A stretch of DNA of 11,039 nt from Campylobacterota bacterium (GTDB taxonomy: Bacteria > Campylobacterota > Campylobacteria > Campylobacterales > Sulfurovaceae): NCBI GenBank assembly GCA_022600655.1, contig JAHZJZ010000026.1, forward strand, positions 1-11,039. The letters are read 5' to 3'. How positions within the stretch are numbered: position 1 is the first letter of the stretch; each line of letters begins with the position of its first letter. The notes under the pieces are model-generated. The model was given only the letters and a program-made list of their open reading frames with translations. It searched no databases and was not told the origin of the DNA. The translations under genes were made by a program, and so were the position numbers. This document shows, piece by piece, positions 5,900 through 11,039 of the stretch.

Positions 5900-6889
5900 T
5901 TATAGCTTATTGGTCATTGAGATATCAATCAGTTTTTGAATCTCATCTAAATTTTTAGATTTTGGTACATTGTCAACAAATGGAAGTGCATCGTTCCAGT
6001 GGATTTTTCCAGCTTTTAGCATTTTCAGTGCAGTCTTCATGTGTTTATGCATTCCTAAATACCCTTCAGAGTAGAGAACGATGTCTGCTTCATCAAGGAA
6101 ACCATGTTTTTTGATTGAACGGACAAACCCTTCAGCGTGTCGTGTTGCCACATTACTTTGTGCCACTCCCTCTTCAAATTGCATGTTGTGAAGTTTACCA
6201 ATCTTCTCAATTGGGTTAACCTCTTTTGGACACGCCTCTGCACACTCAAAACATTTTACACAGTCCCAAACACCTGTACCTGTTTGGAAAGTGATGTCAA
6301 GTCGCTCTTCGGTTGCTTCATCTCTGGTATCGGCTGTAAATCTAAAGGCAGCAGCCAAGGCAGCAGGTCCTAAGTAATCTTCATTAACTTCAAGTGCTGG
6401 ACAGGCATAGTGACACGCTCCACACTGAATACATAAATCAGCATCTAAAAGAGCGTTAAACTCAGCTATAGACTGCTTTGACTCTTTTTCTGGTCGTGGG
6501 TCAATATCTGCAACAATATATGGCTTAACAGCAGCATGTTTGTCCCAGAAATCACCTTTGTCGATAATCATATCTTTAACAGCTCTTCTCTTACTCTGAG
6601 GCTCTAAAGTAATGTCATTATCAAAAAGGTCAAGAAGCTCAATGGCATTTTGTTTACAAGCAAGAACAGGTTTACCATTTACTTTAATACCACATGCTCC
6701 ACAGATACCGTGACGGCATGAACGACGGTAAGAGAATGAACCATCATGCTCCCACTTGATTCGATTCATAAGGTCAAGAACTAACTCATCTTTACCCACT
6801 TCCATCTCATACTCTTTGGTGTATGGAAGGTAGTCAGTTTCAGCGTTAAATCTAAATGCTTTAATTTTTACTTTTCTAGTATCACTCAT
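5900..6889 (-). CDS. sdhB: Succinate dehydrogenase/fumarate reductase iron-sulfur subunit
   Basis: A 329-residue electron-transfer subunit. The N-terminal plant-type ferredoxin domain carries the [2Fe-2S] ligands C58, C63, C66 and C78. The C-terminal domain has CIQCGACHYACP (C153, C156, C159, C163) for a [4Fe-4S] cluster and CVKCFECAEACP (C210, C213, C216, C220). In classical SdhB/FrdB the position of C213 is not cysteine and the third cluster is [3Fe-4S]; the extra cysteine suggests a second [4Fe-4S] cluster, as reported for archaeal SdhABE-type enzymes. The frame stays open upstream to a possible GTG at 6934, but the ATG at 6889 has a perfect AGGAGG five bases upstream and begins right before the conserved domain, so it is chosen. 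It lies 10 bp after sdhA. Residues 14-23 (FNAETDYLPY) recur exactly in the degenerate paralogue at 2867-3937. Confidence 0.95.
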   Translation of the reverse strand: MSDTRKVKIKAFRFNAETDYLPYTKEYEMEVGKDELVLDLMNRIKWEHDGSFSYRRSCRHGICGACGIKVNGKPVLACKQNAIELLDLFDNDITLEPQSKRRAVKDMIIDKGDFWDKHAAVKPYIVADIDPRPEKESKQSIAEFNALLDADLCIQCGACHYACPALEVNEDYLGPAALAAAFRFTADTRDEATEERLDITFQTGTGVWDCVKCFECAEACPKEVNPIEKIGKLHNMQFEEGVAQSNVATRHAEGFVRSIKKHGFLDEADIVLYSEGYLGMHKHMKTALKMLKAGKIHWNDALPFVDNVPKSKNLDEIQKLIDISMTNKL

Positions 6890-6894
6890 CTTAA

Positions 6895-6900
6895 CCTCCT
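6895..6900 (-). promoter_or_regulatory. Ribosome binding site that fixes the sdhB start
   Basis: AGGAGG on the minus strand, sharing one base with the sdhA stop codon, is followed by TTAAG and the ATG at 6889. It rules out the longer 344-codon reading that begins inside sdhA. Confidence 0.9.
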
Positions 6901-8615
6901 TAATAAGTTCTTTCTTTAGGCTCAAATTTACCAAGTACTACTTCACCCCACTCAGTGGTGATGTTATAGTCTTTATCCATGTATGCGTAGGTGTGCTTCA
7001 AGAAGTTTTCATCATCTCTAGTAGGGAAATCTTCACGGAAGTGACCACCACGACTCTCTTTACGCTCTAAAGCACCCACAACAATAAACTTAGAGAACTC
7101 TAACATATGACCAAGCTCAATCGCCTCTTGTAGGTCAGTGTTGAATGTTTTTGATTTATCATCGATTCTAATGTTATTAAATCGTCCAAGCAGTTCATCA
7201 ATCAGTGCAATCTGCTCTTCAAGTGACTCTTGGGTTCTAAAGACACCAGCATTTTTGGTCATACCAATTTGAAGCTCTTCTCTTAGACCTGAAACAGACT
7301 CATTTCCGTTTGATGTTTTAAGTTTTTCCATCTCTGCTAACATGGTGTCTGCATCAGCAACAGTTGCTTTACGCAGGTCAATCCCCTCATCAAGTTGTTT
7401 AACCATGTTCTCACCAGCATGTCGTCCAAAGAGTAGGGCTTCAAGAACTGAGTTAGCTCCTAGTCTATTTGCACCATGAACCGATACACAGCTACACTCA
7501 CCAGCAGCGTAGAAACCTTCTACCAATTCAGTTGGAGATTTACGCACTTGACAGTTAATATTGGTTGGAATACCACCCATAGAGTAGTGAGCCGTTGCTG
7601 AGATATGGATAGGCTCTTTAAGCATATCTTGACCTTGGAACGCAATGGCTAACTCTCTAAGTTCTGGCAGTCTTGTTAAGATAATCTCAGGGTCTAAGTG
7701 TGTTAGGTCGATATTTACTGATTGACCATCTTTCCCAACCCCTTTACCTTGACGAACCTCTTCCATAATCGCTCTAGAGACAACATCTCTTGATGCCAAC
7801 TCCATTGCATTTGGAGCATATTTGGTCATAAATCGTTCACCCTCAGAGTTAAAGAGTCGTCCACCCTCACCACGAGCAGCTTCAGAAATTAGTACCCCTG
7901 AACCACCAAGTCCAGATGGGTGAAACTGTACAAACTCCATATCTTCAAGTGGAAGACCATGACGCGCTACAATTGAAAGAGAATCCCCTGTATTAGCATG
8001 AGCATTAGAGTTAAATCTAAAGGCTCTAGCGTGTCCACCTGTAGCAAACATGGTTACTTTTGCATTAAAAATAGCAGGTTCTGAGTTACGAATATCGTAC
8101 GCTGCTACTCCTGATACTTTTCCATCTTCATAAAGTAAATCGGCTGCATACCACTCATCAAATACCTCAATACCTGCACGATGAGCTTGTTCATAAATCG
8201 CTTGTAAAACAGCCAAACCAGTTCTATCTTTTGCGTAACATGCCCTAGGTTTACTCTGCCCACCAAAAGGACGAATCGCAATGTCTCCCTCTTCATCTCT
8301 TGAGAAAGCAGCTCCCATTCTCTCAGCCCAACGAATGGTCTCAGGTGCTTTGGTACACATAAGCTCAACAGCATCTTGGTCTGCTAAGTAGTCAGAACCC
8401 TTTACTGTATCGAACTCGTGAAGTTCTGTAGAGTCATCTTTCCCCAATGCAGCGTTAATACCACCCTGTGCTGCTCCTGAGTGTGAACGCAATGGGTGAA
8501 GTTTTGTAATAACTGCTGTCTTTTTTCCTGCTTCTGTTAGCTCTTTTGCTGCTGCCAAACCAGCCAAACCAGCACCAACAATTACAGCATCATATTCGTA
8601 GATTTTAACATCCAT
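6900..8615 (-). CDS. sdhA: Succinate dehydrogenase/fumarate reductase flavoprotein subunit
   Basis: A 571-residue FAD subunit that interconverts succinate and fumarate. Visible are the dinucleotide fold VIVGAGLAGLAAA (11-23), the covalent-flavin histidine in RSHSGAAQGG (H45), the active-site motif FVQFHPSG (H232), ARGEGGRLFN (247-256), HYSMGG (H343) and GANRLGANSVLEALLFGR (381-398, R384). Length is normal for the family. The protein starts MDVKIYEYDAVIVGAG with no twin-arginine signal, so it should stay in the cytoplasm, unlike MfrA of Campylobacter and Wolinella. Direction cannot be decided from sequence: oxidation in a TCA cycle and fumarate reduction in a reductive cycle are both possible. 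First gene of sdhABE, with AAAGGA nine bases before the ATG and two TATAAT boxes further upstream. It is divergent from thiL. Confidence 0.96.
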   Translation of the reverse strand: MDVKIYEYDAVIVGAGLAGLAAAKELTEAGKKTAVITKLHPLRSHSGAAQGGINAALGKDDSTELHEFDTVKGSDYLADQDAVELMCTKAPETIRWAERMGAAFSRDEEGDIAIRPFGGQSKPRACYAKDRTGLAVLQAIYEQAHRAGIEVFDEWYAADLLYEDGKVSGVAAYDIRNSEPAIFNAKVTMFATGGHARAFRFNSNAHANTGDSLSIVARHGLPLEDMEFVQFHPSGLGGSGVLISEAARGEGGRLFNSEGERFMTKYAPNAMELASRDVVSRAIMEEVRQGKGVGKDGQSVNIDLTHLDPEIILTRLPELRELAIAFQGQDMLKEPIHISATAHYSMGGIPTNINCQVRKSPTELVEGFYAAGECSCVSVHGANRLGANSVLEALLFGRHAGENMVKQLDEGIDLRKATVADADTMLAEMEKLKTSNGNESVSGLREELQIGMTKNAGVFRTQESLEEQIALIDELLGRFNNIRIDDKSKTFNTDLQEAIELGHMLEFSKFIVVGALERKESRGGHFREDFPTRDDENFLKHTYAYMDKDYNITTEWGEVVLGKFEPKERTY

Positions 8616-8650
8616 ACTGCCATGTCCTTTTAAAATAAGAATTTGTGTAG

Positions 8651-8671
8651 ATTATATCTTAAGCTATTATA
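8651..8671 (-). promoter_or_regulatory. Two candidate -10 boxes for the sdhABE operon
   Basis: On the minus strand TATAAT occurs at 8671-8666 and again at 8656-8651, 15 bases apart, upstream of sdhA. The downstream box would give a leader of about 30 nt, the upstream one about 45 nt. Neither has a recognisable -35 hexamer. Confidence 0.5.
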
Positions 8672-8715
8672 ACTATCGTTAATAATAACTCCATAACCAT
8701 AAATGCAATAAATTA

Positions 8716-8724
8716 TGTTACAAT
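8716..8724 (+). promoter_or_regulatory. Extended -10 promoter for thiL
   Basis: TGTTACAAT is an extended -10 (TG, one base, TACAAT), ending 26 bases before the TTG start of thiL. It lies in the 135-bp divergent gap shared with the sdhA promoters. Confidence 0.5.
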
Positions 8725-8750
8725 TTTTCCACAATAAATAGGACAGAGAA

Positions 8751-9572
8751 TTGAATAGAGAAGATTACTTGATAAAGAAGTTAAGTTCATCTTATATTGG
8801 TGATGATGGAGCCGTAATAGATGATAAAGTGTATAGTATGGATGCATTTTTTGAGGGTGTGCATTTTAAACGTGAGTGGATGAGTCTGAAACAGATAGCT
8901 AGGAAAGCAATGTTAGTAAATATTTCAGATGCCATCGCCATGAATGCGAAGCCACAGTATGCTTTAATTACACTCTCTTTGCCCTCAACCATATCGATAA
9001 GTGAGATAGATGAGATTGTTGAAGCACTCCATTTGACAGCCAAAGAGTATGATTGTGAGATCATTGGTGGAGACACCATCGCTGGTGAACGTTTAGATTT
9101 TAGCATTACGATTGTGTCAGAAAGTAAGTCCCCTTTAACGCGAAAAGGTCTTAAAGTGGGTGATATATTAGCATATACAGGACATATTGGTGAGAGTAAA
9201 AGAGATTTGAAAAGACTTTTTGTGGGTGAAAAAGTAGCAGATGGGTCAAAATTTATGGAACCTATACTGAGACAAGAGTTTGTACATAAAGCTCAACCAT
9301 ACCTCCGTGCGGGAATGGATATCAGTGATGGACTCTACTGCGATACCAATAAACTTTTAGACCAAAACAACCTAGGGTATAAACTGCTAACCATTATAGA
9401 TGACGATGATGGACTCAGTGGTGAAGAGTATGAGATGCTTGTTGCCTTTGACCCCTCAAATATGAGCAAAGTCTTAGAGATATCTAAACAGACTAAGACC
9501 CCTTTAACACTTTTTGCTGAAGTAAAAGATAACGGTGAAAGATTTGAATGTATAGGTCATCACTTCTCATAA
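8751..9572 (+). CDS. thiL: Thiamine-monophosphate kinase
   Basis: A 273-residue ThiL, which phosphorylates thiamine monophosphate to thiamine diphosphate with ATP, the last step of cofactor synthesis. Family motifs seen: IGDDGAV (16-22), the substrate/metal loop DAFFEGVHF (31-39), NISDAIAMNAKP (57-68), GGDT (106-109) and GMDISDGL (188-195). It is shorter than the E. coli enzyme (about 325 residues), with the C-terminal part after GMDISDGL reduced; I believe short forms are normal in Campylobacterota. Translation starts at TTG: AGGA at 8740-8743 lies seven bases upstream, and an ATG start would remove the essential N-terminal motif. In Campylobacter jejuni thiL and truD are adjacent, as I recall; here a DUF6868-like gene separates them. 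The stop is 4 bp from the convergent DUF6868-like stop. Confidence 0.93.
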   Translation: MNREDYLIKKLSSSYIGDDGAVIDDKVYSMDAFFEGVHFKREWMSLKQIARKAMLVNISDAIAMNAKPQYALITLSLPSTISISEIDEIVEALHLTAKEYDCEIIGGDTIAGERLDFSITIVSESKSPLTRKGLKVGDILAYTGHIGESKRDLKRLFVGEKVADGSKFMEPILRQEFVHKAQPYLRAGMDISDGLYCDTNKLLDQNNLGYKLLTIIDDDDGLSGEEYEMLVAFDPSNMSKVLEISKQTKTPLTLFAEVKDNGERFECIGHHFS

Positions 9573-9576
9573 ACTG

Positions 9577-9819
9577 TTAAAACATTTTTAGTGCAACATA
9601 AGGTACCAAGTTAAAAACAATAATCAGAATTTTATAAATTGCTATATAGCCAAAGTAGGCTCTTCCTAAATCTTCTTTTTGAAGATTAAAGAGTTCACTA
9701 TGTATTTTGACAATTGATTCACGAAACTGAGTAATGGCAATGGTTGTCATCATCAAAAGCACAATATTAATCACTGTAGACCAGCCTAGAAATGTGGTTA
9801 AAACTTCTTTAGTTAGCAT
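9577..9819 (-). CDS. DUF6868-like small membrane protein
   Basis: An 80-residue protein with two predicted transmembrane helices at about 11-32 and 55-77, joined by a polar loop with FRESIVKIHSELFNL (32-46) and LGRAYFGYIA. The pattern FLGW.TVIN near the N-terminus, IHS in the loop, AYF.Y and IIVFNLVPYVALK at the end is what I remember of the uncharacterised DUF6868 family; the match is from memory. Function is unknown. The start is supported by AAGGAT six bases upstream. The gene is monocistronic, convergent with thiL (4-bp gap between stops) and divergent from truD. Confidence 0.75.
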   Translation of the reverse strand: MLTKEVLTTFLGWSTVINIVLLMMTTIAITQFRESIVKIHSELFNLQKEDLGRAYFGYIAIYKILIIVFNLVPYVALKMF

Positions 9820-9845
9820 TTAAAATCCTTTAGTTGAGATGTTTT

Positions 9846-9851
9846 ATTGTA
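9846..9851 (-). promoter_or_regulatory. Candidate -10 box (TACAAT) for the DUF6868-like gene
   Basis: TACAAT on the minus strand lies 26 bases before the ATG at 9819, followed by a short leader with AAGGAT. No clear -35. Confidence 0.4.
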
Positions 9852-9925
9852 CTGCTTTTGAGCTTTGTTGGGATTCAAAAAAATGCACTAGTTTTGTTTT
9901 TAAGAAAAGACTTTTTATATAAAAG

Positions 9926-9931
9926 TATAAT
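9926..9931 (+). promoter_or_regulatory. Candidate -10 box (TATAAT) for truD
   Basis: TATAAT lies 32 bases before the truD ATG in an A/T-rich stretch, giving a leader of about 25 nt. The ribosome site is weak (GAAAGAA). No clear -35. Confidence 0.45.
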
Positions 9932-9963
9932 ACGAACAAAAATAGTACAAACGAAAGAACAAA

Positions 9964-11038
9964 ATGAACCTACTATACCCTGTAAAAGTCAAAAACAATT
10001 TTATATTTAACCCAACCAGCCGTGATTTTATAGTTGATGAGATTCCTCTGTATGAGTTTACAGGGGAAGGAGAGCATTTGATTCTTCATGTGCGTAAGAA
10101 AGATATGACCACATGGGAGATGATAACGGCTCTTGCCAAGTATTGTAAAATTAAACAGCGAGACATTGGTTATGCTGGGTTAAAAGATAAACATGCGATG
10201 ACCATGCAGTATGTTTCACTGTTGGCTAAAGATAATGAAGAGATACTAAAAAACCTTTAATCATGACAAAATAAAGATACTTTGTACTTATAGACATAAC
10301 AACAAGATTCGTATTGGACATCTAAAAGGTAACCACTTTAAAGTGCGTTTGAAAAAGGTCTTAGGAGTACAAAAAGATAAACTGGACTCAGTGTTAAAGT
10401 GGGTAAAAGCCAATGGTGTACCGAACTATTTTGGAAACCAGCGTTTTGGTACCGATGGCAATAATTGGCAAGAGGGAAAAGCGATAGTAGAGGGTACGTT
10501 AAAAATGCGTGATAAAAAGACACGAACTTTTCTACTCAATGCCTATCAGTCGTATCTGTTTAACTCATGGCTCTCTAAACGTATAGAGCTTTCAATGTTG
10601 TTAGAGAGTTTTTCTGAAGCAGATGCTGAGAAGGTATTGGAACTTCCTGAGGGCAGTTTAAAGGGTACAAAAGAGCAACCACACTTTTTTAAACTACTTG
10701 AAGGAGACTTGATGATGCACTATCCTTATGGACGTGTATTTGAGTTGGAGTCATTGGAAGAGGAGGCGAAACGGTTTGCTGAGTTTGATATTTCACCATC
10801 GGGTCTTTTGGCTGGTAAACGTGTAAGTAGGGTGACGAAAACAGCTGAGCTTATAGAAAAAAATTATGATGAAGAGATAGCTGAAAATGGAGCCAGACGT
10901 TATGCTTGGATAGCTGTTACTGATATTAAAAAGAATTATGTAGAAGAGAAGGCACATTATGAGCTAGAGTTTACTTTACCTAAAGGCTCTTATGCGACTA
11001 ATGTTCTTGACGTTTTACGAGGTACAAATTTAGTTTAA
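9964..11038 (+). pseudogene. truD: tRNA pseudouridine synthase D, interrupted by one frameshift
   Basis: TruD makes pseudouridine 13 in tRNA. The first 98 codons (9964-10260) carry SRDFIVDEIPLY (19-30) and the catalytic motif GLKDKHAMTMQYVSL (72-86) with D75, then stop at TAA 10258-10260. From 10259 the +1 frame is open to the stop at 11036-11038. It continues the protein with IKIL, HNNKIRIGHLKGNHFKVRLKK, the NYFGNQRFG motif and the TRUD domain, ending SYATNVLDVLRG. Joined, the product is about 357 residues, full family length (E. coli about 349), so only one net base is wrong. An extra A in the A6 run at 10248-10253 explains it best: with A5 the junction reads LKTFNHDKIKIL. The cause may be sequencing error, mutation or recoding. 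No other lesion is seen. A downstream fragment starting at GTG 10343 would lack D75 and be inactive. Confidence 0.9.
10248..10261 (+). other. Frameshift site in truD: A6 run followed by CTT-TAA
   Basis: In the upstream frame the codons are CTA AAA AAC CTT TAA. A +1 slip of the peptidyl-tRNA from CTT (10255-10257) to TTT, with the stop in the A site, would continue with AAT at 10259 in the correct frame. This resembles the prfB CUU-UGA shift, though no Shine-Dalgarno-like stimulator precedes it. Loss of one A from the A6 run also restores the frame. Confidence 0.6.
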
Positions 11039-11039
11039 A

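Noticed and set aside
6890..6934. Longer sdhB reading starting at GTG 6934 inside sdhA
   Set aside because: The ATG at 6889 has a perfect AGGAGG five bases upstream and begins at the conserved domain; the extra 15 residues look like read-through of the sdhA end.
8792..9106. Open frame of 104 codons on the minus strand opposite thiL
   Set aside because: It lies wholly within thiL, with no independent promoter, ribosome site or family signature.
10249..10257. Classical -1 slippery heptamer A AAA AAC in the truD reading frame
   Set aside because: A -1 shift here reads CCT TTA ATC ATG ACA AAA and stops at TAA 10272-10274; the continuation of truD is in the +1 frame, so the heptamer cannot explain it.
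10343..11038. Independent gene starting at GTG 10343
   Set aside because: The frame is open back to 10259 and encodes conserved TruD sequence there, and no ribosome site precedes the GTG; it is the 3' part of truD.
1..11039. CRISPR array, tRNA/rRNA genes, insertion sequences or integrase
   Set aside because: No spaced repeat array, cloverleaf-like segment, rRNA motif or transposase/integrase coding sequence was seen on either strand.

Overview
This is an AT-rich, gene-dense stretch that reads like a chromosome of the Campylobacterota (Epsilonproteobacteria), probably a free-living Sulfurovum/Sulfurimonas-type organism. The evidence is a succinate dehydrogenase/fumarate reductase of the SdhABE type (CCG-domain third subunit, no membrane anchors), thiL close to truD as I recall from Campylobacter, a DUF6868-like small membrane protein, and AT-rich TATAAT/TACAAT promoters with poorly conserved -35 regions. 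The genus is an inference; the window has no rRNA or other taxonomic marker.

Layout. The left edge (1-67) holds the first codons of a minus-strand gene that runs off the window. Positions 134-1063 (minus) encode a CitE/HpcH-HpaI-like lyase. Divergent from it, 1109-2059 (plus) encodes a secreted RNase T2. Its stop codon overlaps the stop of a convergent GH114-like lipoprotein gene (2056-2880, minus). That gene overlaps the end of an upstream minus-strand gene (2867-3937) encoding what looks like a decayed fusion of SdhB and SdhE that has lost every aligned iron-sulfur ligand. A plus-strand VapBC-like toxin-antitoxin module (4206-4920), with a consensus sigma70 promoter, lies between this unit and the sdhABE operon (8615 down to 4994, minus). 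Divergent from sdhA is thiL (8751-9572). A DUF6868-like gene follows on the minus strand (9577-9819), and truD (9964-11038, plus) closes the window, interrupted by one frameshift.

How the parts relate. SdhA (flavin subunit), SdhB (iron-sulfur subunit) and SdhE (two intact CCG domains) should form one succinate/fumarate:quinone oxidoreductase. SdhA shows no Tat signal, unlike the periplasmic MfrABE enzymes of Campylobacter and Wolinella, so a cytoplasmic-side enzyme serving an oxidative or reductive TCA cycle is likely. The SdhB-SdhE-like protein encoded about 1 kb beyond sdhE is the most unusual item: it keeps the fold-level sequence of both partners but not the redox chemistry. The RNase T2 and GH114 proteins are both predicted to be exported and may act in nutrient scavenging or on surface polymers. 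The toxin-antitoxin module is accessory.

No tRNA, rRNA, CRISPR array, insertion sequence or integrase gene was found, and no gene-free stretch exceeds 300 bases. The longest gap, 3938-4205, holds two promoters pointing in opposite directions.
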